Positions 46,168 to 57,591 are shown, counted from the stretch's first letter. The stretch is 64,000 nucleotides of DNA from Aaosphaeria pasadenensis (GCA_022813625.1 JAKLMB010000007.1:434001-498000); one strand, 5' to 3'. The notes: generated by a model from the sequence alone, not told the origin. Numbers and translations are program-made.

Positions 46168-49018
46168 GTTGTATGCGTTGGCGGGTGATGGTACTCTGGA
46201 TACGCTTTGTCGCGTCGCAATGACCTAAGCTTGACGATGAGCTTTGCTGGTTAATACATAGAGGAATTCATCAAGCTTTTGAATGAGAAGACCGTTCGTC
46301 ACTCCGTGTGATACTACAGGGAGACTCTGGCCTGGCAGCTATCACTTCCAGTCTCGTGCGTCTGCACGTCGCGTCGAATCTCATCACACACTGGCATGAT
46401 GGCTGTCCAGGTCGTGATGTGTCGCGGGCGATCAAAAAGACAGGTCACATCTGGGGGTGTGAGGAAGAGATAAAACCGTTGTGCTTTTGCTGCGGAAGTA
46501 CGAATTCAGCTGACTGGGTAGAGGTGGTGCGGCCATGTTTGTGGAACAGGCCTTGGTTTGGGGAAAGATGTGTAGTAGTCTTGCTTTCAACGAAACATAG
46601 CATGCATGGTAAATACTCCACTTCCTTCACAGGTTGTGCAATGCTCAGCAGATTTAGTGGCAAGTCAGTTGCTTTCAATGGGCTCCGATCTAGCAGGTCA
46701 GGGCGTCAGGTCACAAAAAGCAGCAAATCGGAAAGGTGTCGCTACACAGCGCGCTGATGCATACTCAACTGTTGTAGGAATTTGGCTGGCACTCATTCTC
46801 GCCCAGAGGAGTCGGTCTGCATTGGTATTTGGCCCCATACCGGAGAACTAGGCAACGAATAGTCGGACAACGCCTCCCAATAACGCGCATCAAGGTACCA
46901 TTCTCTCACTATTTACTATTATCCCGTTACACCTTCGGCACTCTCGCTTCCTTCCGTCAAATGGTTCAGCAGGCGGGCCTACCAAGCCTTCGTATGATGC
47001 TGTGTTTGGTTTAAGCTAATAGATTGGTCTTCGAGAAGGACTTCCCGCTAGCTTGGCTGAGGCAGCATGATGCGATTATAGCTGTACAAGCAACGATTGT
47101 AGCAATACTCCTAAACATATTTGGCTTATTATCTGCTACTTCCACTACACTAACAAAAGTTGCAGTGGAGAGTTGCCTGGTGGTATCAGTCTGCTAGTTC
47201 TCTTGAAATACGCGTACACGACTTTCACTTCTCCCAGGTATGCCAAGTGTGTTGCCTCGATCGTTAGGCAACACGGGAATGGCAGACTTGCCATGTTTTT
47301 AGTAATGACCTCCTAAGACCTGGGTGGTCATACTACCGTTTGCTCGGTCGGCTTTACTCGGTCGTAACCGCTGCTGTGCCGCAAAGTTGGGCGCGTAATA
47401 GATGAACTAACATTCTCCGTGTGTGACTCTTCTACACTCTGGAGAACTAATGGGTGTAATAAAGATCGACTAGACTCGAGAGAACTCATCTTCTAGGCGC
47501 ACTGATAGCGTACTTCCTTGCAGCAGCGACTGAAATTGGAGGCTCCAGCGCCACGGTGACTGAGCACCTTCAGCCTTGCCCAGTTCAGTGCAGAGTAGCA
47601 CATACGCCCTATTCGTATCTCAGACGGTTAACAATTCCGTGCGTATTCATTTATTGAGTCACAAACTCGCATCATTGAAGCCCCCTGTTCACATGATCCC
47701 ATGCCACCCACTACTTCAATTGGCGGCGGAAGCTTGCAGATAGGCGAGCCTGGCGTGCCTGACTTGCCACAGTAAGGCATATCTAAGCTGGAGATCTCGC
47801 ATCTACGCCCGGATACGCTCTTGTATGGCCTGACCTGAGTGGTACGGATTTCCTGCACGTGGACCGGGGAGAGTGGGAAGTGGGGAGCTTTCCTATCCCC
47901 CCACTCACCAGAACGTTGTCACATCACTCCCATCGTACTCTGCGTTCATCTCCGTGCGTGGAGCGAGATCTATTGATTCCTTTTTCTCAATAGTCATTGG
48001 TGTGGGCTTGTATACCTCGAAATCATTGCATATTTGACACTTGGACGCTGTAAGCAGCACTGACATGTCGAGTCAAAGTCTGCAGATGCTGTTTCAGGTG
48101 AAATTGGCAAACGAGCACGACAGATCTGAACCAAGTATCGATTCTCCCAGTGCATCTTTCGCTTTCCGATGCGTCTGGTGCTTTCGGGATGTCGTAGCAG
48201 TGCATACTTCGTCGTCGCCAAGGCGGGACAGTTCATCCGGTTGCGGTCGAGGGATCAACCGGCAATGGAAATGGCCCCAGATGTTGCCATCGACTACAAT
48301 CTCATATCTCTTCGTTGGCCGGCCATTCCTGGTCATTCCTTTCACTCTCTGTCCGTGCTTTTGGCACTGACAGGGAATCAAGTTGGAGGACGAATCGAAG
48401 ATTGGGACCTGCCGATTAGGGGTTCCGGTCAGTTGAAAATAAGGGGGCATATGAGATGTCGGAAGACTTTTTCTTTTCACATTTCAATCGTGAGGAAGAT
48501 GTTCTCTTTTTTTTGTGTAAGGTTACAATGAGCATCTCATTCAAGGCTGTACCTACTGCTACAGTACTATAAGCCCAGATGGGTTAGCCAACATGTAATG
48601 ATCCTTGTTAGAACACCCACAACACCCACAACACCCACGTGGCACGAAATGAATGATAGGGGAGATCGAGGGGGAGATCTTGGAATTTGATGGATCATGA
48701 CGGGGAACCGGGCGGTTGAGCTGTCGTTATGATTAAGCTCAGGATGCACTTGGTGGTGGTAGATGGGTCGACTGCTACGTTCTGACCTCAGCCCGCCTGG
48801 TGTGATCTGGCGCTAACTGGATAGAGACCATACTTTTCTTTTCGAATCTTCTGCTTCCATGCGTGCTGCGGTGTGTAGAATGATTAATCTTTTATTATTG
48901 CGACATGGATTATTTGTTTCTTCGATGGCGACACGGGCACCTGCTTTGGAAAACTTGGAAAAAAGCAAGCCATCTTCTGCCTTGCTATTGGCCATTGGCG
49001 TAACTATGTCCTATGTAA

Positions 49019-49043
49019 CTACGGAGTACTTAGGTACTCGTAG
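49019..49043. promoter_or_regulatory. Imperfect inverted repeat upstream of acetoacetyl-CoA synthetase
   Basis: Left arm CTACGGAGTAC and right arm GTACTCGTAG are complementary apart from one bulged G, separated by TTAG. The core GAGTAC/GTACTC is perfect. It could be a dimeric transcription-factor site or a hairpin in RNA if transcribed. It includes one copy of the recurrent 9-bp motif. Confidence 0.5.
49020..49028 (+). repeat. TACGGAGTA motif copy 6
   Basis: Exact plus-strand copy, forming the left arm of a hairpin-capable inverted repeat 220 bp upstream of the acetoacetyl-CoA synthetase start codon. Confidence 0.7.
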
Positions 49044-49260
49044 TAACGAATTGTTGGCCATGGCTCCTCCGCTCCCCCTCGTTTGTTCGGCTTCGGAACT
49101 GGGACGGCCTGATTCCGTTTTGGCGGGATGTGGAGGGGGGGTAACCAGGGCTATTCCCCGACTTGCTCCTAATCTCAAAGCCTACGGTAACCGTCCCACC
49201 AAGATTCAAATTCGGGGACCCAAAATTTATATTTACCCTTATCACTCTTCTCCTCACAAT

Positions 49261-51490
49261 ATGAGCACAACCAACGGTCAATCGCGCAGGCGCGCAGTCA
49301 GCGACTACTATGGCGACTTCATCACCAGCAATGGTAGACCCTCGGCTAAAGTTCTCTGGCGACATCCCGCTCCAAGCTCAACCCCGATGTCGCGATTCAT
49401 GCAGGACATAAACCAGAGATATGGGCTGCAATTGGACACATACGATGACCTTCATGCTTGGAGTGTCAAGAACATTGCTAAGTTCTGGGGCAGAGCCTGG
49501 GCATTCCTAGGTGTCCGGGCCAGCACTCAAGCATCCTCGGTCAGTATCATACGAGTTCGAGGTCGCGTGGGGTGTTCATGGCTGACCGTAACATAGATAA
49601 TCAATGAGCGTGCCCCTATGTTTCCTCGACCCGACTTCTTCAAAGGTGCTACCCTCAACTTCGCTGAGAACCTTCTATTCCCTACCCAAGAGGTCGATCC
49701 CGACAGCCCAGCTATCATCGCCGCGACCGAGATCTCACGCGAGACCGTGACATGGGAACAACTGCGCGAACAGGTCAAACAATGCCAGGCAGGACTGCTA
49801 TCACTGGGCGTAAAGGAGGGTGATCGCATAGCGGGATATGTTGCCAATCAAACAAATGCTCTGGTTGCCATGCTGGCTGCCACCAGCTTGGGTGCTATTT
49901 GGACCGCTGTCAGTCCAGATACTGGGGTTCATGCTGTGCTAGAGCGTCTGAGACAGATTGAGCCAATTGTTCTCTTTGCAGACAATGCAGCATTCTACAA
50001 TGGTCGTGCGCATCCAGTCGTGCCAAAAGTCACCGAGATCGCTTCAGACTTGCCTTCTCTGAAGGCGGTTGTGTTATTCCCGACTGTTGCATCGGTATCT
50101 ACCAATGCGTCCTCCATCACTTTTACTTCAGGGAAGGCTTACGACTACCATACATTCAAGACTCTACAAAAAGCGGGCACTCTGGTTTTCAAGCAGCTAC
50201 CTGCTGATCATCCAGTCTATATCCTCTATTCTTCAGGCACCACCGGGAGACCGAAATGTATCGTTCATGGCGCTATTGGTACCTTGCTCCAACACAAGAA
50301 GGAACATCAACTACACTGCTCAATCACCCCTGAATCTCGACTTTTCTACTTCACTACTTGCACATGGATGATGTGGCATTGGTTGGTATCAGGACTAGCC
50401 TCCGGTGCCACTCTCGTTCTTTACGATGGTTCCCCTTTCCGCTACGTTTCTTCCGCCGACCCTACAACGTCCGAGGCTGATGATCTTGCAATGCATCGAC
50501 TCATCGACGAATTCGGTATCACTCACTTCGGTACCAGTGCCAAGTATCTATCCGTCCTAGAGCAGAAAGACGTGTCCCCAAGCGCCGCTGGATTATCTTT
50601 GGAGACTCTGGAAGCAATCTACTCGACGGGATCCCCACTGGCCCCATCAACTTTCTCCTACGTCTACAAGGCTTTCCCTTCCAAGATAAACCTTGGCAGC
50701 ATTACAGGAGGAACAGATATCATATCGCTCTTCGGCGCTCCCAACCCACTCATTCCTGTCTATGAGGGAGAGATCCAAGCTGCTGGTTTGGGCATGGACA
50801 TCCGTGCATTCGACTACACAGGACAGGACATAACGGAAACCGGCGAGCCAGGCGATTTGGTATGCGCGAGGCCGTTTATTTGTCAACCAGTTGCCTTCTG
50901 GGGAACCGATGGAGAAGCCAAATATCGCAGCAGCTACTTCGATAAATTCACCGGGGTGCGAGACCAGCCGATCTGGCACCACGGTGACTTCGTCCGCTTC
51001 GACCCCGAAACCGGAGGCATCTGGATGCTTGGTCGCAGCGATGGGATCTTAAAGCCTTCTGGTGTCAGGTTCGGGTCGGCAGAGATTTACAATGTCCTCC
51101 TTGAGCACTTTGCCGATGAAATCTCTGATGCTCTTTGCATCGGGCGAAGGCGGGAAGAGGATTCCGACGAGACAGTTTGCCTGTTTTTGAAAATGGCGGA
51201 TGGCCAGAAGTTTACCCCCGACCTCGTAAACCAAATAAAGGTTGCTGTCAGGCAAGCTTTGAGCGCGAGGCACGTTCCCGGAGTGATAGACGAATGTCCA
51301 GAAATACCGGTCACAACAAATGGAAAGAAGTAAGTGTCACTTTCAAATTCTTTCAATATCTTGCTAATCATTTGTTAGGGTTGAAGGCGCCGTGAAGCAA
51401 ATTTTATGCGGTTTGAATGTCAAAACATCAGCAAGCGTAGCGAATGCAGAGTGTTTAGACTGGTACAGGGAATGGGCCAAAACACATTAA
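49261..51490 (+). CDS. Acetoacetyl-CoA synthetase
   Basis: Three exons: 49261–49539, 49597–51329 and 51379–51490, giving 707 residues, the usual length. It activates acetoacetate to acetoacetyl-CoA with ATP in the cytosol, feeding sterol, lipid or ketone metabolism. It belongs to the adenylate-forming (ANL) superfamily. The N-terminal ACAS_N-like region has LWRHPAPSSTPM and FWGRAWAFLGV, then MFPRPDFFKGATLNFAENLL. The P-loop-like A3 motif YILYSSGTTGRPKCIVHG lies at about 301–318. TTCTWMMWHWLVSGLASGAT and GSITGGTDIISLFGAPNPL match the acetoacetate-specific branch, and WMLGRSDGILKPSGVRFGS is the A8 hinge. The catalytic Lys lies in TTNGKKVEGAVKQIL near residue 670, split by intron 2. The first intron restores ASSIINERAPMF, a conserved transition. 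Codon use is like its neighbours. Confidence 0.95.
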
Positions 51491-51733
51491 AGATATTGTC
51501 ATAATGTTTTCTTAGAATTAGTAGAAGGAAGATATACTTTTGGATACTAATAGAATATAGAAAGGACGGAGGTTATTAGACAATCACAGATACTCACGAA
51601 TGAACAAACATTTTAACAAGCAAACCAAAGGTGATTAAATATTGCGCCTCGCCCATCAACATCTATCAATCTGTCACAACTCAACTCCACCATAACTGAA
51701 TTATACCATAATTCAGCTCCACCAAGAAGCAAC

Positions 51734-52152
51734 ATGAGCCAGTTCGTTCCGCAAGGAAATTCCTTCCACGCCATGCCACTGGCAGTCGATCTGCTACATG
51801 ACTATCTCCTACGTCTCATGGCAACCGATGCCGAGCTGAAATATCCTCAAAAACGACAGCTTGCAAGTAAGTCAAATTCAGAACCTCTACATATCTCTGG
51901 AACTGACGATTGTGAGACAATCTTGCCTACATTATTCGCCGCAAATTTGGCAATACCGAACAGGCCTTCTACAACCTCGATCTCGTTGTGGGAGGCGGCA
52001 ACAATCAATTCGTCATGATGCTCCTGAAAGATGGGATACCCTTCGTCGTAGGGCATTCGGTTCCGAAACGGGAGGCTGCATTGGAGGGACTGAGAGACTT
52101 TGTCGAAATGAAGCTCTATGAGGAAATGCGATCCAATAATGTTGTGCACTGA
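51734..52152 (+). CDS. Small orphan protein
   Basis: Two exons: 51734–51866 and 51917–52152, giving 122 residues. The intron is 50 nt with GTAAGT donor and TGTGAG acceptor. I do not recognise the protein. It is soluble, with no signal peptide or transmembrane helix. The joined sequence looks well folded, with ANNLAYIIRRKFGNTEQAFY across the intron, then LDLVVGGGNNQFVMMLLKDG, IPFVVGHSVPKREAALEGL and RDFVEMKLYEEM. A Gly-rich turn (VVGGGNN) and a C-terminal charged helix are visible. It lies about 240 bp after the acetoacetyl-CoA synthetase stop in the same orientation. Confidence 0.6.
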
Positions 52153-52633
52153 ATCGTCCGCATCGCTGCGGGTCGACTCGGGCAAATTGAATCGCTGGTG
52201 TAGCGATAGCGAGTAGCTGATCTACGAGGGATAGGGCGAAGACTTTATGTCTTCTGCAGTGGTTTAGTCAATACAACCACGGATACATGTATACCGTACA
52301 CTTTTGGTCCCTTCATTGGTTCATTACTGTTACCTTGCTTTGACCCCGCTTTGAGCAACAGAATGAGTGGGAATGACTCATTTCTTGGCAGGCACGACTA
52401 TTCAACCTCCTTGAAAAGTTCACCGTCGATCCTTTACATCATGAAAACAGATAACCGTATACAAGATGTGAACTTTGCCCGTGATGTTTGCGACAGTGTC
52501 GTTCTCCAGCATATGAAAACGTTTTCCCCCACGCACGCTGTCACCTTCAACCAATTGCCGCCCTTCCAATCACAAAAAGCAATTTGCAGTTACACATAAA
52601 TCGACCCACAACTGCATTGATCTACGCTACTCC
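52153..52633. other. Intergenic, no gene seen
   Basis: 3' flank of the orphan and promoter of the DHA2 transporter. No gene seen. Confidence 0.55.
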
Positions 52634-54388
52634 ATGCGCAGTATGTGGGACAGAAAGCTTAGATCGACCTCCGAAAATGCAACAGCCCAACTTCCAACTG
52701 AAGAGCCTCAATCAAATCCTGAGACTGCGTATCCGGATTCAATCAAGACAGCCGAAGCATCGCTGCCAGCCGCTCCGGGATCGCAATACAACAACATCCA
52801 ATGGACACTTATCGCTCTTGCCGTTTACTCTTCAGCTTTCTTCTACGGACTTGACACTACGATAGTAGCAGTGGTACAAGGACCGATCGTTGAACGATTT
52901 GGCGAAGTCGAGAAGCTTGGATGGCTAGGTATAGGATTTCCGCTCGGCAGTATTGCCACAATTGCCGTCTGGAGTAAGTCGTATGGTATGTTCGACACGA
53001 AATGGATGTACATCAGCAGTCTAGTCCATTTCGCCGCTGGTAGTGCTCTTTGCGGTGCCGCCCCGACCATGAATGGACTAATCGTCGGACGAGTATGGGC
53101 TGGTGCTGGTGGAGCCGGAATGTATCTTGGTCAATTGAACATCTGGACACAGAACACCACTATCGAAAAGAGGTCGCTCTATATCAGCGGTGGAGGCATG
53201 GTTTGGGGTGCAGGATGCATTCTCGGGCCCATCATTGGTGGCGCCTTTGCTGACAGTTCGGCCACCTGGCGATGGGCATTCTACATGAACTTGGTTCTTT
53301 TCGGGATCTTCTCGCCAGTTTACTTTATCGTCATTCGCTCTTTCATGCCACGACCCAATGACAGCCTGGTCACTAGATTGAAAGAGTTGGACTGGCTAGG
53401 AGTGATATTGAACTCTGGAATGTACGTGTCGTTCGTAATCGGCTTCGCTATCGGCGGGACCCTTTGGCCTTGGAGTGACGGGCGTACCATTGGAAGCATT
53501 GTTGCTTGCGGGGTTGTCTTCATTCTCTTCTGCATACAGCAGAAGTATAGCTTCCTGACCACTCCAACGGACCAGATCTTTCCACTTCGTTTCCTCAAGA
53601 GCAGGACATTCTGGCTACTGTTCATCGGCCAGTCCTGCACCTCTACGGTGCTAGCAGTGGCAATATTCTACATCCCTCTAATCTTCCAATTCACAAGAGC
53701 AGAATCCGCCGTTTCTTCCGCAGTCCGTCTCCTCCCCCTTGTCATCATCAACATCGTCACTGTTTTCGCAAATGGCTACCTCCTGCCGAAGCTGAAGTAC
53801 TACATGCCCTGGTACGTTGCATCCGGCGTCCTGAACACGATCGGAGGGGCCCTCTTCTTCGGCACGCTCGACCGCAGCACTTCGAATGCCGCAATATACG
53901 GCTACAGCGTCCTCCTCGCCCTCGGCACCGGCTTCACCCAGCAAGCAGCATACTCCGTCGCCGCCGTCAAGGCCCCCGACCACGTCTCAGACGCTATCGG
54001 CTTCATCAACACCGCACAGATCGGCTCCGTGGTCGTCGCCCTCACATTCACATCTCTCATATTCCAAAACGTAGGGTTCCACAAGGTCAAAGACGCACTG
54101 AGCGGGCTCGGTTTCGGCGACCATGAGATCAGGGCTGCGCTTGGTGGAGCTAGGAGTCGGATCTTTGAGAGCGGAAGTATTAGCGCAGCAGTGCGGATGC
54201 AAGTGCAGGGTGGTATTATCGATGCGATTCGCTGGAGTTTCATCACGGTTCTTATTGCCGGAGTAGCCAGTCTGATCGCTGGCGTGCTCATGAAAAGAGA
54301 GAAATTGTTTGGTGCGAGCGAGGAAAATGAGGAAGTCCTAAAAGCCACTGAGACGCAGGAAGGCGGTCAGGAAAAGGCAAACGAGTGA
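52634..54388 (+). CDS. MFS transporter of the DHA2 (14-helix drug:H+ antiporter) type
   Basis: An intronless 584-residue frame. After a ~55-residue soluble N-terminus, about 14 hydrophobic helices are visible, starting IQWTLIALAVYSSAFFYGLD. The motif at helix 1 (SAFFYGLDTTIVAV) followed by LGWLGIGFPLGSIATIAVW is characteristic of fungal DHA2 proteins. WRWAFYMNLVLFGIF matches the helix-5/6 region. Charged tail (KREKLFGASEENEEV) is cytosolic. Such proteins export toxins, drugs or secondary metabolites, or move amino acids; the substrate cannot be inferred. There is no adjacent biosynthetic core enzyme. The first ATG of the frame is used; another in-frame ATG lies 9 bases later. Confidence 0.9.
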   Translation: MRSMWDRKLRSTSENATAQLPTEEPQSNPETAYPDSIKTAEASLPAAPGSQYNNIQWTLIALAVYSSAFFYGLDTTIVAVVQGPIVERFGEVEKLGWLGIGFPLGSIATIAVWSKSYGMFDTKWMYISSLVHFAAGSALCGAAPTMNGLIVGRVWAGAGGAGMYLGQLNIWTQNTTIEKRSLYISGGGMVWGAGCILGPIIGGAFADSSATWRWAFYMNLVLFGIFSPVYFIVIRSFMPRPNDSLVTRLKELDWLGVILNSGMYVSFVIGFAIGGTLWPWSDGRTIGSIVACGVVFILFCIQQKYSFLTTPTDQIFPLRFLKSRTFWLLFIGQSCTSTVLAVAIFYIPLIFQFTRAESAVSSAVRLLPLVIINIVTVFANGYLLPKLKYYMPWYVASGVLNTIGGALFFGTLDRSTSNAAIYGYSVLLALGTGFTQQAAYSVAAVKAPDHVSDAIGFINTAQIGSVVVALTFTSLIFQNVGFHKVKDALSGLGFGDHEIRAALGGARSRIFESGSISAAVRMQVQGGIIDAIRWSFITVLIAGVASLIAGVLMKREKLFGASEENEEVLKATETQEGGQEKANE

Positions 54389-54491
54389 TTTATCGCATAC
54401 CAAAAGTCTAGAGAATAAATTAATCATCACCTACTACAACATCAGCCTGCTTCCCTCCCCAACATCATTCAATACCCTCTAATACCCCCTC

Positions 54492-55064
54492 TCACCGTTC
54501 TAAATACAAGAAATACTCCCCACCAACCGCCCACTTAATCCCAACATCGTCCACAACCAACAATCCCCGCTCCACTAACTCCTCAACCTCCCTCCTTGTC
54601 CAAACCCACCCGCCAGCATATCCCTCCTTATACCTTTCACTCTCCGGCCATGTCCACCTCTCCCTCGGTACTATCAACGGGCTATACGTAGTAGCAGTAG
54701 TGCCCAGGCTCGAATGCGCTTGGTAGTGAATTTCCAATCTAACCGTGTTGCTGCCGGCTGATTCCGACCGGTGGGAATAGTTCGACGATGACGATCCCGT
54801 GATACTTGATGCGTCCGTCATAGAATTGTTGGTCGTGGTGGAGGTTGACGAGGAGGTTGATTTCATGGATGGGTGTGAGGTCGTGGAGAGCGCGGCGGAG
54901 GACAAGAAGCGGGAGAGGTAGAGAGATGAGAAAGAGTTTGAGACGCGAAGTGGTGGGTAAAAGTTTGATGGTGAAGAGTTGCTGGATTGGCCACTGGGGG
55001 ATATGGACGTTTGAGGTTGCTCGTTGGTGTTGGAGTAGGCGATGTAGGTTTTGTGGATGGCCAT
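54492..55064 (-). CDS. Ser/Thr-rich protein of unknown function
   Basis: An intronless 190-residue frame starting MAIHKTYIAYSN. The middle (about residues 15–105) is Ser/Thr/Asn-rich (for example STSSSTSTTTNNS) and likely disordered. The C-terminal part is more ordered: TVRLEIHYQAHSS, then RERWTWPESERYKEGYAGGW, and REVEELVERGLLVVDDVGI, which looks like a small alpha/beta unit. No signal peptide. I recognise no family. The upstream extension of the frame is not used because the ATG at 55064 sits in a better context, with the codon sequence after it more protein-like. It lies convergent to the DHA2 transporter, with only ~100 bp between stops. Confidence 0.55.
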   Translation of the reverse strand: MAIHKTYIAYSNTNEQPQTSISPSGQSSNSSPSNFYPPLRVSNSFSSLYLSRFLSSAALSTTSHPSMKSTSSSTSTTTNNSMTDASSITGSSSSNYSHRSESAGSNTVRLEIHYQAHSSLGTTATTYSPLIVPRERWTWPESERYKEGYAGGWVWTRREVEELVERGLLVVDDVGIKWAVGGEYFLYLER

Positions 55065-55714
55065 GTTGGGATGGTGTACGTTGAAGTACAATGTACAGTG
55101 CAGCGTCAATTTTATGGGTTGTTTGGGTGTTGATGTTTGTGTTCTACCAACGAAGGCTTTTGGTGGGTTGTGGAAGTCTATTTTATATGCGCAGATACTC
55201 TATGACTTCGGTTGTTGTAACACTCACGCCATCATACTTGTCGCCGCGCTTTATGATGCGCCCGTGTTGTTGAAGGGAAGCGAGAGTTAGGCAAATTTGT
55301 GAACGTATGTTTCACAGGAACGGTGGTCTGTGTCAATTTGTTATTGAAGCCACTTAGCTCAGCCATCATTCATCTTCTCGCCAAACATGAGTGTTTGTGA
55401 CCGAAACATTGTGAAGTGCACAAGCCACGGGCCCTCCCATGCGTGTTCAGAAGTGAGTGAGAACGCCACGGCTAGCATCCGGTGTAGTTGTCTTACAACG
55501 TTGGTCTGGGAGTGAAGCCAGACGCTTTGGTATTGTGCTAGATGAATGTGAAGTCGTTGGTATCCTATTCAGGGGCGATTCTGCAGTAGCATTGTCATTC
55601 ACTGCAGAATGCGAACAGGATATAGGTACCGTTTCTCTGTGGAATAATGATTTCTTGCTGTATCCCAACTACCAGGTTTACTTTGCAACTTTCTCAAGAA
55701 TTCAGCCACTTGCA
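55065..55714. other. Intergenic, no gene seen
   Basis: Region between two divergent small genes; contains no clear element. The frame of the next gene is open from 55457, but that extension has no protein-like features and is preferred as leader. Confidence 0.5.
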
Positions 55715-56068
55715 ATGTCGAACAACCAGGGACAGCCAGTCGTGAAGAAGGGCGAGGTGTCCAAGTCCAAGCCCGAGCCCCAGCCCAAAGGCGCTACGGA
55801 CTCCCATACAACTCCAAAGTCAACTGCTGGACCCTCCAAAGCCGAGCCAACAGTGGCAGACAAGATCGAAGATGAGCTCAAAGATCTGAAAGAGTTCATT
55901 CGACGGACGGAAAAGAACAAAATCCATACCGACGAGTCGGAATGGGAGTTCGTGAGCAAAAACCAGGTGAATAAGGACCTTGCGTACGACCAGGCCGACC
56001 AGGACGCTCGGGAATGGGACAGCATCTCTGACGAAAACGAGGTTAAGAACGATGTGTCAATTCAGTAA
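55715..56068 (+). CDS. Small charged protein of unknown function
   Basis: A single-exon 117-residue protein. The N-terminal half is Lys/Pro/Ser-rich (KKGEVSKSKPEPQPKG). The C-terminal half is acidic and helical, with KIEDELKDLKEFIRRTEKN, then ESEWEFVSKNQVNKDLAYDQ and REWDSISDENEV. No signal peptide or membrane segment is visible. I recognise no family. Short disordered proteins like this are hard to validate; the call rests on the high charge pattern, good codon use and a reasonable start context (tgcaATGtcg). Confidence 0.5.
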   Translation: MSNNQGQPVVKKGEVSKSKPEPQPKGATDSHTTPKSTAGPSKAEPTVADKIEDELKDLKEFIRRTEKNKIHTDESEWEFVSKNQVNKDLAYDQADQDAREWDSISDENEVKNDVSIQ

Positions 56069-56587
56069 TTGCTGATTACCTGATCGTACGTATGTCGACT
56101 ATAGCGATCGGCTAATGGCTGTAGTTATCCTACCTGCAAACAATCACCGCGTATGATTCCGTTCGTCCACAGATAAAGTTTCACTTCGCTGTTCTATCTG
56201 TTGCAGCGATGCCTGGCATTTAGACGCGGGAGAGGTCGGTGGACAGGCAAAAGCTGCCAAGATTATCATTTCATATCCGAGAAGGACAAAACAGCTCAAG
56301 GAAAAGAATAAAGACTTTAGAGGATTAGTTTATATCAGGACCTCTTGTGTAATGTTTAATTCTTCAATTGAATGTGCTATATCCGTGAAGATCATCGCGT
56401 ACCAGGGTATCTACATTGCCGCTCCCACTTCGGTTATCCGCAAAGATGAAATTGACAAACTCCAAAATGCCGGGATGAGGCGCCTCCTGTGCATCGTTCT
56501 GCTTATTTTCAGACGTTTTGTATCTGACTTTTGCGTGTAGCCAGTTTCCTAGGTCTTCATATAATATTAATTGATTGATCGTAAATC
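56069..56587. other. Convergent 3' intergenic region, no gene seen
   Basis: About 520 bp between convergent stops, A+T-rich towards the right (atataatattaattgattg near 56560). No gene seen. Confidence 0.6.
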
Positions 56588-57204
56588 TCATTTCTTTCCC
56601 TTTTTCTTCTTCTTGCCTCCTGCGGCTTTCTGCTCAGCAGCTGGTGCCCCAAGCTTTTGGTCCGATTCCACGACTGGAGTCGAGATGCCCTCTGCTGAAG
56701 CAGCTTGTGTCAGGTCTGTCGGTTTGTTAGTCCAATACTCTTTCCCCACGACCTTGTTCCATAATGACCACGTACCTTCCGGAAGTTCTGGTAAAGCCGC
56801 CTGGTGTCTTCCCAACCGACTCAGTGTTCCAATAAGCCTCCCGACCTCCGCCGCTTTGTTTGTCTCATACTGTAGGCACGTTCCAGATACGGGGTCGTAT
56901 GTCTTGAGCTTGAAGGTGGCTATTGGCTCCTCGGGGTTCTGCACGGTGGGTGGCGGTGAGCCTGTCGCGCTACCTTCTCTTTCGGATCTTTTTGAAGCAA
57001 ATCTTTCGCGTTTTGAGATTTTCGATGCGGAGGGTTTAAGGACGGTGTATTTGGAGGTAATGCGTGTCTGTAAAGGGGTCAGAACTGCGTTGAATATAAA
57101 TTCTGGTGAATGATGCGACTTGAAGAACGTACCGTTGACGGTCGTGCTTTCAGAAGCAGCGACGACTGCTCGTACCATTCGGCACTGGTCTCCAGATATG
57201 GCAT
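56588..57204 (-). CDS. SRP21: Signal recognition particle subunit SRP9/SRP21
   Basis: Two exons: 57204–57133 and 57067–56588, giving 183 residues. SRP9/21 binds the Alu domain of SRP RNA with SRP14 and slows elongation during co-translational targeting to the ER. The joined N-terminus MPYLETSAEWYEQSSLLLKA, then RPSTTRITSKYTVLK, is the SRP9-21 signature (ExWxxxSxxLxxxxPxxTRxxxKY); later, ATFKLKTYDPVSGTCLQYET, then NKAAEVGRLIGTLSRLGRHQ, completes the domain. The tail is long and ends with a Lys/Gly run (GGKKKKKGKK), as in fungal Srp21, and could contact RNA. The intron falls exactly between ARPST and TRITS and carries a GTACGT donor and TTTACAG acceptor. Without the join the protein would lose its first strand. 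Confidence 0.92.
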
Positions 57205-57235
57205 GTTGAATTGACCGTGAAGAGGAATTGTTCAC

Positions 57236-57591
57236 TTCAATTGCTGGTCGTACTACTGTTGCTGCGTGAGGTAGGTTTTCGCGGGGTACCAGCGGAGAAA
57301 CGTTACTCCGCGATATAGGGCTGAATACGTCAATCTATGCCACTATCATAAAGGTGCCTTTATATTCTATTATTTATTTTTGTAAATGGTATTCCGGGAC
57401 TAGATGCTTGGGAATCCAGTCACCAAGAGATATCACGGTCAAGGGCGGTTCGCAAGGGCGGTTTCCTGGTAAAGAACATAATCGAATGTTCTATTTCAGG
57501 AGCAAATTCTGAGTCAAGGACAACATCGTAATTGCCAACGCATATGCTACGGACTATTCCTACCCTCTTATAAGCAAATTGTCTCCAACAA
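57236..57591. promoter_or_regulatory. Divergent region between SRP21 and the DUF1308 gene
   Basis: About 390 bp (from the SRP21 start at 57204) separate two divergent start codons. No clear TATA box or other element seen. Confidence 0.45.

Larger units (their letters stand above)
46168..49260. other. 3.1-kb gene-poor region
   Basis: No convincing gene. Several 75–150-codon frames on both strands lack protein-like composition. One minus-strand frame (48094–48480, part reading RPTKRYEIVVDGNIWGHF) is the least unlikely but has no splice partners I could find. A motif copy and an imperfect hairpin lie at 49019–49043, near the acetoacetyl-CoA synthetase start. Confidence 0.5.

Noticed and set aside
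46308..46757. 149-codon plus-strand open frame
   Set aside because: Cysteine- and Trp-rich translation with no consistent pattern; probably chance.
48094..48480. Minus-strand 128-codon frame with a folded-looking part
   Set aside because: No start context, splice partner or recognised family; kept out as too uncertain.
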